Origin: Litoribacillus peritrichatus
Lineage (GTDB): Bacteria > Pseudomonadota > Gammaproteobacteria > Pseudomonadales > Litoribrevibacteraceae
Direction of reading: 5' to 3'
DNA: 64,000 nucleotides
NCBI RefSeq assembly: GCF_039537985.1
Contig: NZ_BAABBN010000007.1
Coordinates: forward strand, 1,302,001-1,366,000
Shown in pieces: positions 32,671 through 40,568 of the stretch. Under the pieces are notes generated by a model. The model ran no database searches. It was not told the DNA's origin and was given only the letters and a program-made list of their open reading frames with translations. The position numbers and the translations under genes were made by a program. How positions within the stretch are numbered: position 1 is the stretch's first letter; every line of letters begins with the position of its first letter.

Positions 32671-32699
32671 TTGACAGCCATAGTAGGGATGCATATAAT
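32671..32699 (+). promoter_or_regulatory. Consensus sigma70 promoter of tRNA-fMet
   Basis: TTGACA at 32671-32676 and TATAAT at 32694-32699 are separated by exactly 17 bp, a perfect consensus. It lies 14 bp before the mature tRNA 5' end, fitting strong stable-RNA transcription. A G/C-rich discriminator, GCGCCCC, follows the -10, as in stringently controlled tRNA promoters. Confidence 0.92.
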
Positions 32700-32713
32700 G
32701 CGCCCCACAATGA

Positions 32714-32790
<77 letters not shown>

Positions 32791-32802
32791 GAATTTTAAA
32801 AA

Positions 32803-32829
32803 GCCGAGATTTTTATCTCGGCTTTTTTT
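32803..32829 (+). terminator. Intrinsic terminator of tRNA-fMet
   Basis: GCCGAGAT (32803-32810), a TTTT loop and ATCTCGGC (32815-32822) form an 8-bp stem followed by seven T. It is 12 bp beyond the tRNA CCA. An identical terminator follows the upstream tRNA fragment. Confidence 0.93.
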
Positions 32830-32917
32830 ATGCCTTCAGAAAAGGGTAGCCTGAATGTCGATTAAGTGCATTGCTTGGCTTTCCGGAGATTATTGTTAGC
32901 TTGGAGTGTGTGTGAAT

Positions 32918-34144
32918 ATGTCCATGATTCGAGTGTCCTCAGTTTTTTGTCTTATTCGGCTTCTGCCTATATTCAGACAGGTAATCACTACTTCCCTGGT
33001 TGGCGCTATGTTACTTTTGAGTAGCTACCAGGCACTGGCGTTTGAAGAAACAAATCAGTCTGCTGTTATTCTTCAATATCATCATGTAAGTAACGATACG
33101 CCATTCCTGACCTCGATCAGCCCAAAAGATTTTAAATCGCAAATGACTTACCTGAAGGCGCATGATTTTAATGTCATCCCTGTGACTGAGTTGGTTCGTC
33201 GGCTCAGAGCGAAACAAGCGATTGATAATAAAACGGTGGTGATTACCTTCGATGATGCATATAACTCAGTGTATGACATCGCCTGGCCTGTGCTGAAAGC
33301 GCATGGCTTTCCGTTCAGTGTGTATGTGAATACGGAATCCATTGATAATCAGCAGAAACACTCGATGAGCTGGGCGCAGATCTCTGAGATGGCAGAAGCG
33401 GGCGTGGAGTTTGCCAATCATAGTCACACTCATCTTCATATGATCAGACAGGACGATAAAGAAACTGAAACTCAGTGGTTGTCCCGGCTTGAGTCGGAAA
33501 TTGATCGTTCAGAAGCGTTAATTCAACGGCACACCAAACAGAGTCATAAAATTTTGGCGTACCCGTTTGGGGAGTATAACCCTCAAATACAAGCGTTATT
33601 ATTGAAGAAAACGTATGTCGGTTTGGCTCAGCACTCGGGTGCCGTGGCCAGCAATACGAGTTTACAATCTTTGCCGAGGTTTCCGTTTGGGGGCTACTAC
33701 ACAGACCTGGAAGATTTTAAGTTGAAAGTAAATGCTTTGGGGCTCCCGGTTCAGTCAGTTCAGGTGGGTGTTTCGAATGTTCAAGAGCTTGCAGAGACTT
33801 TAGTGAAAGGTGACGAGGCTGAACTTTACTCGATCAAAAGTGACTGGACCTTTAACTACGAAGAAGCTAAGCCTTTTGTATTGGTCGAGCTGGCCATAAC
33901 GCCAAGCCAATACCGGCGTTTTGCCTGTTATGCAACAGGCTTGGGTAAGGTAGATACATCGCTGGTATATCATGAAAATAATCCATCGTCAGTGTATGGG
34001 GTTGCGGTAAACATTAAGAACTTATTGCAAGTTGGCCGTTCTCGGATTAACTGCACTTTGCCCTCGAAATGGTCTGGGCGATTTTATTGGTTCAGTCAGC
34101 CATTTATACGAAAAGCGGTGGAAAATGCGTGGTATGCAGAATAG
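32918..34144 (+). CDS. Polysaccharide deacetylase family protein, exported
   Basis: About 408 residues. The N-terminal hydrophobic signal ends near SYQALAFEE. The NodB-type deacetylase domain follows: QYHHVSNDTPF, the metal/base motif TFDDAYNS and the HSHTH zinc motif at about residues 165-172 (FANHSHTHLHM). The PFGEYNPQ segment is also typical. The C-terminal 150 residues form an extra domain without a recognised family. The enzyme likely removes acetyl groups from a cell-wall or extracellular glycan in the envelope. The ATG at 32918 is preferred; the upstream GTG codons are alternatives. It is the first core gene after the tRNA. Confidence 0.88.
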   Translation: MSMIRVSSVFCLIRLLPIFRQVITTSLVGAMLLLSSYQALAFEETNQSAVILQYHHVSNDTPFLTSISPKDFKSQMTYLKAHDFNVIPVTELVRRLRAKQAIDNKTVVITFDDAYNSVYDIAWPVLKAHGFPFSVYVNTESIDNQQKHSMSWAQISEMAEAGVEFANHSHTHLHMIRQDDKETETQWLSRLESEIDRSEALIQRHTKQSHKILAYPFGEYNPQIQALLLKKTYVGLAQHSGAVASNTSLQSLPRFPFGGYYTDLEDFKLKVNALGLPVQSVQVGVSNVQELAETLVKGDEAELYSIKSDWTFNYEEAKPFVLVELAITPSQYRRFACYATGLGKVDTSLVYHENNPSSVYGVAVNIKNLLQVGRSRINCTLPSKWSGRFYWFSQPFIRKAVENAWYAE

Positions 34145-34182
34145 AGTAAAAGAGTAAGTTTCAGACACTGATGGAGTGCCTA

Positions 34183-34623
34183 ATGTTTACTTTGATTCGA
34201 ATTACAAATGCTTTAATGGTGAGTGCCGGAATGGCATTCATTATCTTGATCGCAGGTTGTGCAGGCACCGTTTACCAACCCTACGATGGCAGTCTTGGAT
34301 ATCAAGAAAGTTACGACAGCAAAGACCGGTTGGTAATCACTTACATCGCTACTGACTCTACGGACTGGTTCACTATAGGGACGTTTGTGGATAAGCGAAT
34401 TGCAGAGCGTAAAGCTGAAAACTCTTGTGTGGATTATCAAATGGTGCGCGATGTTCAGTCCGAGCAAAAAGTCACAATTCAACGCCAGCAAGATGCTCAG
34501 TACACCACCATTCTGGGGATGAACGCCGAGTGGTCGGTTCAGACGCATGAGAGGATTGATCTTGAAATACCGGCCATGGTACGAGTTTATAAAAGAATCT
34601 TAAAACCCATCGCTCAATGCTGA
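34183..34623 (+). CDS. Lipoprotein (CC0125/CC1285-like)
   Basis: A 146-residue lipoprotein with a signal ending in the lipobox ILIAGC, then YQPYDGSLGYQESYDSKDRLVITYIAT. This resembles the CC0125/CC1285 lipoprotein family in its early GY and YRVTF-like elements, an assignment I hold loosely. The ATG at 34183 has GGAG nine bases upstream. It lies 38 bp downstream of the deacetylase and is likely in the same operon. The function is unknown. Confidence 0.72.
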   Translation: MFTLIRITNALMVSAGMAFIILIAGCAGTVYQPYDGSLGYQESYDSKDRLVITYIATDSTDWFTIGTFVDKRIAERKAENSCVDYQMVRDVQSEQKVTIQRQQDAQYTTILGMNAEWSVQTHERIDLEIPAMVRVYKRILKPIAQC

Positions 34624-34624
34624 T

Positions 34625-34719
34625 GACTTTGAACCGTGTTGAAGGCTCTGAACAGTGTTAAAGATTTTGAATCGTGTTGAAGAATCAGAACAATGTTGAA
34701 GACTGTGAATAAGATGATC
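34625..34719. repeat. Five imperfect 19-20-bp tandem repeats
   Basis: Directly after the lipoprotein stop there are about five degenerate units: GACTTTGAACCGTGTTGAAG, GCTCTGAACAGTGTTAAAG, ATTTTGAATCGTGTTGAAG, AATCAGAACAATGTTGAAG and ACTGTGAATAAGATGATCA. All share a GAA core followed by TGTTGAAG. They fill most of the first 95 bp of a 299-bp gap before moeA. No clear terminator or small RNA is visible there. The moeA promoter lies in the remainder. Confidence 0.75.
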
Positions 34720-34922
34720 ACCGCTCAATAAAAACGGTGCGGGTTTTAAGTGTCTGCTCAAACTTTCTGGTTGGGCTTCTTTTTGAATATTTAGGCTTTT
34801 GAATACCATTTGAAAGTGGTTTCTTCCTGTGCCAGATCAAGTTCATGATACTTTTCTGTCCTATGGTTAACACGATTAGTGTATATTCTGTCCATCTTTT
34901 AAGTTGGTAAGGAGCTAATTTC

Positions 34923-36161
34923 ATGCGTCCCTATAGTGAAGCATTGCAGCAACTGCTTTCAGACGTTGGTCGTTTGTCTCAAAGTGAAGTGGAATCCGTC
35001 GAGTTAATGAACGCGACAGGGCGGGTATTAGCGAATGACGTTGTTTCACCAATGAATGTTCCGCCTAAAGACAACTCCGCGATGGATGGTTATGCCCTGA
35101 AGCTGAATGAAGCGGATGGGACTGATGCAGAGAGAACTTGGGTGGTAACCGCGACTCGTTTGGCTGGGGATGCGACTGAAATTAATGTGCTGGCAGGCCA
35201 GGCTGTTCGAATTATGACGGGGGCTGAAGTGCCGGAAGGCGCGGATACTGTCATTATGCAAGAAGAAGTGACGCGTGATGGGGATGTTATTCGTATCAAA
35301 GGTGAGCACCGAGAGGGCGAAAACATCCGGGTAGCCGGAAATGATATTGCCGAAGGCCGAACGATCATTGCTGCGGGTACACGCCTGGACGCCTCTCACA
35401 TGGGATTATTAGCCTCGGTGGGGGTGGATAAGTTATCCGTTTACCGTCAACCGACGGTGGCTCTGTTATCCACCGGTGATGAGTTGACGGAACCGGGGCA
35501 GCCTTTGCCTGCGGGAGCCATCTATAACAGCAATCGTTATTTCTTATTGCCGATGCTGGAGAAGCTGGGCTGTAAAGTTCTGGATTTAGGCACCATTCGT
35601 GACGACAAAGCAGCCATTCGTCAAGCCTTTGCTCAGGCGGCGCAAGACGCTGATTTTGTCGTCACGACCGGTGGCGTTTCGGTCGGGGACGCCGACTTTG
35701 TCAAAGAAGTGTTGGATGAACTCGGCAACATTGATTTCTGGAAAGTGGCTATTAAACCCGGTAAACCGTTTGCCTGTGGATCGTTAACCAAAGACCCAAC
35801 CAAGAAAGCGGGCTATTTGTTTGGCTTACCCGGCAATCCTGTGTCCGCGATCGTTACTTTCATGCTGTTAGCTCGCCCAGCACTTGAACAGTTTTCGGGT
35901 CAGGCTGTGCAGCCTTTGGCAATGTTACCAGCCAAACTGAGCCAGTCGGTCAGGAAGCGACCGGGACGGATGGATTTTCAACGGGCAAATTACAAGGTTT
36001 CTGAAGCTGGTGAGTTAGTGGTTACTCCTTTTAACTCTCAGAGCTCCGGGGTGTTATCGTCGATTGCTGAATCGAATTGTTTTATTGTTTTAGCTCGCGA
36101 TCAAGGCAGTGTGGATGAAGGTGCGCAAGTAGAAATTTTACCGTTTCGTCAATGGCTATAA
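34923..36161 (+). CDS. moeA: Molybdopterin molybdenumtransferase MoeA
   Basis: A 412-residue MoeA, which inserts molybdate into adenylated molybdopterin to complete the molybdenum cofactor. Visible hallmarks: PPKDNSAMDGYAL near residue 40, RIMTGAEVPEGADTVIMQEE, TGDELTEPG, TTGGVSVGDADFVK (the MoaB/Mog-like Mo-binding loop) and GLPGNPVSA. AAGGAG precedes the ATG. It leads the molybdopterin cluster moeA-moaD-moaE. Confidence 0.96.
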   Translation: MRPYSEALQQLLSDVGRLSQSEVESVELMNATGRVLANDVVSPMNVPPKDNSAMDGYALKLNEADGTDAERTWVVTATRLAGDATEINVLAGQAVRIMTGAEVPEGADTVIMQEEVTRDGDVIRIKGEHREGENIRVAGNDIAEGRTIIAAGTRLDASHMGLLASVGVDKLSVYRQPTVALLSTGDELTEPGQPLPAGAIYNSNRYFLLPMLEKLGCKVLDLGTIRDDKAAIRQAFAQAAQDADFVVTTGGVSVGDADFVKEVLDELGNIDFWKVAIKPGKPFACGSLTKDPTKKAGYLFGLPGNPVSAIVTFMLLARPALEQFSGQAVQPLAMLPAKLSQSVRKRPGRMDFQRANYKVSEAGELVVTPFNSQSSGVLSSIAESNCFIVLARDQGSVDEGAQVEILPFRQWL

Positions 36162-36230
36162 TAAATACAGTGTGCGCTGTAACAAGAGCTTAACTGGAAC
36201 GGTTAGAAAGAATAATGTGATGAGGTTGAT

Positions 36231-36479
36231 GTGAAGGTTGTATATTTTGCACGTTTAAGAGAGTCGGTTGGTCTTTCCGAAGAGATCATTGAGAAGCCGG
36301 TGGACGTCAATACGGCAGGCGAATTAAAGGACTGGCTCGCTGCTCGTGGCGAGCCTTTCCAAAGTGCCTTGTCGGGCGCCAGAGTGCTGATGGCCGTTGA
36401 CCAAGAACATGCTCAAGCGGATTCCGATATTTCAACATGTTCGGAGGTGGCATTTTTTCCTCCGGTTACGGGGGGGTAA
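36231..36479 (+). CDS. moaD: Molybdopterin synthase small subunit MoaD
   Basis: An 82-residue ubiquitin-like sulfur carrier ending in the diagnostic VTGG, whose C-terminal glycine becomes a thiocarboxylate. It works with MoaE to build the molybdopterin dithiolene. The start is GTG at 36231, with GAGG just before. One base separates it from moaE, so the two are cotranscribed, and moeA is 69 bp upstream. Confidence 0.95.
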   Translation: MKVVYFARLRESVGLSEEIIEKPVDVNTAGELKDWLAARGEPFQSALSGARVLMAVDQEHAQADSDISTCSEVAFFPPVTGG

Positions 36480-36480
36480 T

Positions 36481-36951
36481 ATGAACTGCAAAGTTGAGAT
36501 TGAAGTTCAGGAAGCGGACTTTGACTTAGGCGCTTTATCAGACTCCTGGACCGAAGGCGATACGGAAAACGGAGCCCAGGTCATGTTTGTCGGGCGGGTG
36601 CGAGAGTTTTCCGGCGCGGGCGAACAGTCTATGACCTTAGAGCATTATCCTGGTATGACGGAACGCTCATTACAGGAAACGGCCAGGATTGCTGCATCGC
36701 GTTGGCGTTTGAATAAAGTGCTTATCATTCATCGTGTGGGTGAGTTAAAACCGGCGGATCAGATTGTTTTGGTGATGGTGCTTTCTGCGCATCGTGAAGA
36801 TGCATTTAATGGTGCTTGGTTCATTATGGATCACTTGAAAACAACGGCCCCGTTTTGGAAAAAAGAAACCTCCGATGGCGAAGGGGATTGGGTGGATGCA
36901 AAAGACTCCGATGACGAAGCATTAACGAAGTGGAATCTTCCGGGAAACTGA
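36481..36951 (+). CDS. moaE: Molybdopterin synthase catalytic subunit MoaE
   Basis: A 156-residue MoaE with VMFVGRVREF, the LEHYPGMTE motif, AHREDAFNGAWFIMDHLKTTAPFWKKE (with the catalytic Lys residues) and VDAKD. It uses MoaD thiocarboxylate to convert precursor Z into molybdopterin. A run of six G, ending the moaD codons for the Gly-Gly tail, may act as its ribosome site. The start at 36481 is favoured because the longer frame would run into moaD. Confidence 0.95.
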   Translation: MNCKVEIEVQEADFDLGALSDSWTEGDTENGAQVMFVGRVREFSGAGEQSMTLEHYPGMTERSLQETARIAASRWRLNKVLIIHRVGELKPADQIVLVMVLSAHREDAFNGAWFIMDHLKTTAPFWKKETSDGEGDWVDAKDSDDEALTKWNLPGN

Positions 36952-37025
36952 GTTATGTCAATCTGTGGACGCTATAAACACGTTAGAATTCACTCATACA
37001 TTCGAGAGTTGCTGATGAGAAGCTT

Positions 37026-37109
37026 ATGAAAAAGATAGTGTCTGTTTCTGTTCCGTTTATAGTGAGCTGTGCTGCCTTTGTTGTGGTGTTTGGTGCAGCA
37101 GCGGTTTGA
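37026..37109 (+). CDS. Possible 27-residue single-membrane-span peptide
   Basis: An ATG frame encodes MKKIVSVSVPFIVSCAAFVV then VFGAAAV, a short N-terminal basic part and one hydrophobic helix, as in small membrane peptides of bacteria. The ribosome site is weak (GAGAAG a few bases upstream). It is followed by an intrinsic terminator at about 37148, which supports a transcript here. Nothing else is known. Confidence 0.4.
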   Translation: MKKIVSVSVPFIVSCAAFVVVFGAAAV

Positions 37110-37147
37110 CCGAATGGCCTAGGTTGTTGTTTTATTTCTTAAATATT

Positions 37148-37172
37148 AGGGCGCGAAAGAGTGCCCTTTTTA
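37148..37172 (+). terminator. Intrinsic terminator after the moa cluster
   Basis: AGGGCGC at 37148-37154 pairs with GTGCCCT at 37161-37167 around GAAAGA, with one G-T pair, followed by a T-run. It ends transcription of moaE or the small peptide gene. Confidence 0.75.
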
Positions 37173-37275
37173 TTGTCTCGCGTTTGGGAGGATGTTTACC
37201 GAAATTTATTAGTGATCAATCTAAACTCATCCAGTAACCTGCCGATAGATTGATAATCTAGAAGGCAGTATATCA

Positions 37276-37668
37276 ATGAAGACAATTTTATTATTAGATT
37301 TACAGGACGATTCGCAGGTTCGAACTTTGCTTGTGGCATCTGGCGTCCAAGTTGTTGATTTCAATGATGTGGATAATCAGGGTTTGGTATGGCCGAATTT
37401 ACTGAAACGCTGTCAGTGTTTATTGGTGTCTGGTGCCGATAGTTTAGTGGATGAAACGCCCGAGCTGGAAGCCACACTGGAGCCGGTGATCGCTACCGGG
37501 TTAGCGGTTGAGGTCCTGTGTACTGATCAGCCACTGGACAACATTCCTACTGCCATGATCAGTGGCGTTCACTATCACTTTGGCATTGATTTCAGCTCTT
37601 TGGAGAGTGTGGAGTTGGTATTGAGTGAGATTCTGAAAGATGGGTTAAAAGCGAAGTACACTGCGTAA
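37276..37668 (+). CDS. Uncharacterised protein (130 aa)
   Basis: A 130-residue soluble protein with an alternating hydrophobic/acidic pattern (KTILLLDLQDD, LLVSGADSLVDE, VEVLCTDQPLDNIPTAMISG), suggesting a Rossmann-like or response-regulator-like alpha/beta fold, but I do not recognise the family. No signal peptide. It stands alone between the moa terminator and the convergent M48 peptidase gene. No clear ribosome site precedes the ATG. The function is unknown. Confidence 0.72.
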   Translation: MKTILLLDLQDDSQVRTLLVASGVQVVDFNDVDNQGLVWPNLLKRCQCLLVSGADSLVDETPELEATLEPVIATGLAVEVLCTDQPLDNIPTAMISGVHYHFGIDFSSLESVELVLSEILKDGLKAKYTA

Positions 37669-37704
37669 CCTTGTTTGGCTGACCCTTTGTTCGAGTGAGG
37701 TTCT

Positions 37705-39750
37705 CTAGTCTTTTGTCATTGTGCCATTGGTTGACAGTCGTGTGACCATAGACAGTGGAACAGGACAATCCCAGCAGTCTGCCAGCATTCTGATCCAATC
37801 CACTTCTTCGTTGGTGATGACTTCATCGTGGCTGAAAAGGTCAAATATGGCTCTCAGGACGTTTCGTTTCAGCATGGGGGCAAGGTGTTCAATTTTAAAG
37901 ATGGCAGTGGCCAGTTCATTATGGTTGATGGTTTGCGGGGGGAGCCGAACTAATGGTTCATGGCTGAACTGCCGCACCGCAAGGTCAAAGGCCGGGTCTT
38001 GATTGTGCTCGTTGGTAAACTCTGCCAGAAAGCTGAATAACTTTTGAATGTCGTTTAACAGGGGAGTAACAGAGTGGAATTTAATCGTCTGGGCTCTGCC
38101 TGCTTTGGTATTTAAATGTCGGAATAAAACAAGGTAGATGAACAGTTCATTGGGCGCTATATCTTTATCCGATGCAATCAGCTTTTTAGCGTAGCTAAGC
38201 AGCTGCTTTTTTTCGGTTCCTGACAAAGATTTTAAACTGCTGATGCCTAATTGCAGTACCGGAAATATCGGTTGTTCAATGGCTTCTGCAAGCATCAGGT
38301 CGTAATGATTCAATATCACCTTATGAGCAGGAAAAAAGCCCTCCGTGATGAGCTTTTTGGCCTGTTTGGGTTGGCTGTTTGCATGAGCTAATAACAGCAA
38401 GACAATGTATTGGGCATAGTCTGGTTGGTGCAGTGCCGCCAGGATACTTGGGTTTAATGACGACAATACCTCTTTGGCAGCAGTTACGCTGTGATCATCT
38501 GTGATCCCGATGGAGTCTATGGCGTGGTTGATTGATGCTTCCTGTTGAGGTGAGACAAACTCAATCATTTCTTCCGAAGTGATTGCACCGGAAGGTTGTT
38601 GTATTTCAGGCGTTGGCGAGCCGGGGGCAGTGATGTTGGACACCGTGTCCGTTGATGCGCTGACCGAAGGCAAGGCCGCTGTATTTTGTGTTTGTTGAGC
38701 TTCAAACTGTTCCTTTCTTTGCTGAGCTGAAGAAATGGATGCCTTGGTAATAAAGTGCGGTTCAATTCGAGTGATTCTGTCTTCAATGGGAGGATGGGAG
38801 GCCAGTGCATTAGCAAAGCGTATGTTCATGGTCTGACCGATGCACATATGGCTTAAGTCTTCAGCGTGTCGGCTGATGAGGTTTGACCCATATCTGTGGG
38901 TGCTGATTTTGTAAAGTGCTGAGGCAATACCGTAGGTCTGGCGAGTAAACTGAACGGCTGAGGCGTCTGCCAGGAATTCCCGTTGACGGGAAATGGCTGC
39001 TTTGATGATGCGGCTGCATAACACGCCTAAACTTCCGAGAGCCCAGATTAAGATGCCAATCAAAATAAACAGGATGTTGCCGCCTTTAGAATCATGGCCA
39101 GAGTGAAACCCGGATTCAATCAACCACCTTCCAAGTTGTCCTACGGCAATCAACCCTGACAATATGGACATCAGCTTGACGTTCATGCGCATGTCGCCAT
39201 TGAGAATGTGCGAGAACTCATGGGCAATAACGCCTTGAATTTCATCTCTGTTCAAACTCAGGATTAATCCTCGGGTAACGCAGATGGCCGCTTCGTTGGG
39301 GGAGTAACCCGCAGCAAATGCGTTTAAACCATGTTCATTATCCATGACATAAAGTTCGGGTACGGGCAGGCCGGACGCCAGTGCCATTTCCTCGACGACA
39401 TTGAGCAGGCGTTTTTCATCTTTGTTATGGGTATTGGCCGGGATGATTCTGCCGCCCATCATTTTTGCGATTTTTCCACCCCCTTGGCGCATGGTGAACC
39501 AAGTGGCCAATGAAACACTGCCGACAAAAATTACGGTGGCTAAGGTAACTTGCCAGCTGTAACGGGATTCAAGCCATAGCTGAATCAGTTGTTTGAAAGA
39601 GCCTTGGTATTCCGGCTGAGTGAGAAACGTCCAGGTGATCAGGCCAGCAAAATTAAAGCCGACCGTCAGAATCATCAAAGCGATGCAGTAATTGAGAACC
39701 AGAAATTTACTGGTCCGTGTTGCTTTGGCTTGATGTTCAAAAAAATCCAT
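37705..39750 (-). CDS. M48 family metallopeptidase with long C-terminal extension
   Basis: A 681-residue inner-membrane M48 (HtpX/Ste24-like) protease. It has two N-terminal membrane segments (about residues 17-43 and 70-85) and the zinc motif HEFSH at 177-181 (VIAHEFSHILNGD). Two more segments follow near 190-250, then the third-ligand block REFLADASAVQFTR. After about residue 320 there is a non-conserved 360-residue cytosolic part rich in Gln, Ser and Ala, with helical sections. HtpX acts in membrane-protein quality control. It lies 64 bp after the lemA gene on the same strand, the common pairing. Confidence 0.9.
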   Translation of the reverse strand: MDFFEHQAKATRTSKFLVLNYCIALMILTVGFNFAGLITWTFLTQPEYQGSFKQLIQLWLESRYSWQVTLATVIFVGSVSLATWFTMRQGGGKIAKMMGGRIIPANTHNKDEKRLLNVVEEMALASGLPVPELYVMDNEHGLNAFAAGYSPNEAAICVTRGLILSLNRDEIQGVIAHEFSHILNGDMRMNVKLMSILSGLIAVGQLGRWLIESGFHSGHDSKGGNILFILIGILIWALGSLGVLCSRIIKAAISRQREFLADASAVQFTRQTYGIASALYKISTHRYGSNLISRHAEDLSHMCIGQTMNIRFANALASHPPIEDRITRIEPHFITKASISSAQQRKEQFEAQQTQNTAALPSVSASTDTVSNITAPGSPTPEIQQPSGAITSEEMIEFVSPQQEASINHAIDSIGITDDHSVTAAKEVLSSLNPSILAALHQPDYAQYIVLLLLAHANSQPKQAKKLITEGFFPAHKVILNHYDLMLAEAIEQPIFPVLQLGISSLKSLSGTEKKQLLSYAKKLIASDKDIAPNELFIYLVLFRHLNTKAGRAQTIKFHSVTPLLNDIQKLFSFLAEFTNEHNQDPAFDLAVRQFSHEPLVRLPPQTINHNELATAIFKIEHLAPMLKRNVLRAIFDLFSHDEVITNEEVDWIRMLADCWDCPVPLSMVTRLSTNGTMTKD

Positions 39751-39814
39751 GTTTTTGAATCTGCTATCTAACGAGTCGGAGCATTAATGATGAGCCGGTA
39801 GAGTATGGGTCAGT

Positions 39815-40408
39815 TTAGTTGAAACTGACTTTTACAGCTTCGCGCTTTTTAGGATCATCAATTTCGAGTAATTCTGCAAACTTAAACCCGAACATGCCGG
39901 CGATGATGTTGCTTGGAAATTGCTCCCGGTAAGTGTTGTAATTCATAACGGCGTCGTTAAATGCCTGGCGCGCAAAAGAGACCCGGTTTTCGGTTGAAGT
40001 TAACTCTTCCATTAATTGTGAAACGGTTTCGTTGGCTTTTAAATCCGGGTAATTTTCAGCAACGGCATAAAAGCCACCAAGCATTGAGGTTAATTTGCTT
40101 TCTGCCTGAGAGAGCGCTTTCATCGCGGCAGGGTTGTCCGGGTGGGCCGATGCCTGTTTACTGGCGTTCGATGCTTGGTTGCGTGCTTCCATCACCTTAG
40201 CTAAGGTTTCGCGCTCGTGGGACATGTAGGCCTTGGCTGATTCCACCAGGTTGGGGATAAGCTCGTACCGTCGCTGCAATTGGACATCAATTTGTGCGAA
40301 GCTGTTTTTAAAACGGTTCTTGAGTGTAACAAGCTGGTTGTACATGGAAATAACCAACAAAATTACACCAACGACAATGGCAAGACCGATGATGGTATCC
40401 GTACTCAT
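39815..40408 (-). CDS. LemA family protein
   Basis: A 197-residue LemA protein: one N-terminal membrane anchor (IIGLAIVVGVILLVISMY), then a long coiled-coil-like domain with the family sequence YNQLVTLKNRFKNSFAQIDVQLQRRYELIPNLVES. The role is unclear, although it often neighbours M48 peptidases. The ATG at 40408 has AGGAG upstream; the longer frame adds an unrelated N-terminus. It is the first gene of the lemA-M48 operon. Confidence 0.93.
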   Translation of the reverse strand: MSTDTIIGLAIVVGVILLVISMYNQLVTLKNRFKNSFAQIDVQLQRRYELIPNLVESAKAYMSHERETLAKVMEARNQASNASKQASAHPDNPAAMKALSQAESKLTSMLGGFYAVAENYPDLKANETVSQLMEELTSTENRVSFARQAFNDAVMNYNTYREQFPSNIIAGMFGFKFAELLEIDDPKKREAVKVSFN

Positions 40409-40568
40409 AGTTGCTCCTGAGTTTGTTCTGAAAATCACAATGTGCGATCAGTATAGCACTACTTAGTGACCATAAAGAGAGGTGCTTATTCCTTAAAAGC
40501 GTGACTTAAACCGCATTCTGATTGATTACTGCTAAGATAAGATTGGGAACTCTGAAGGTGGTGCTTGC

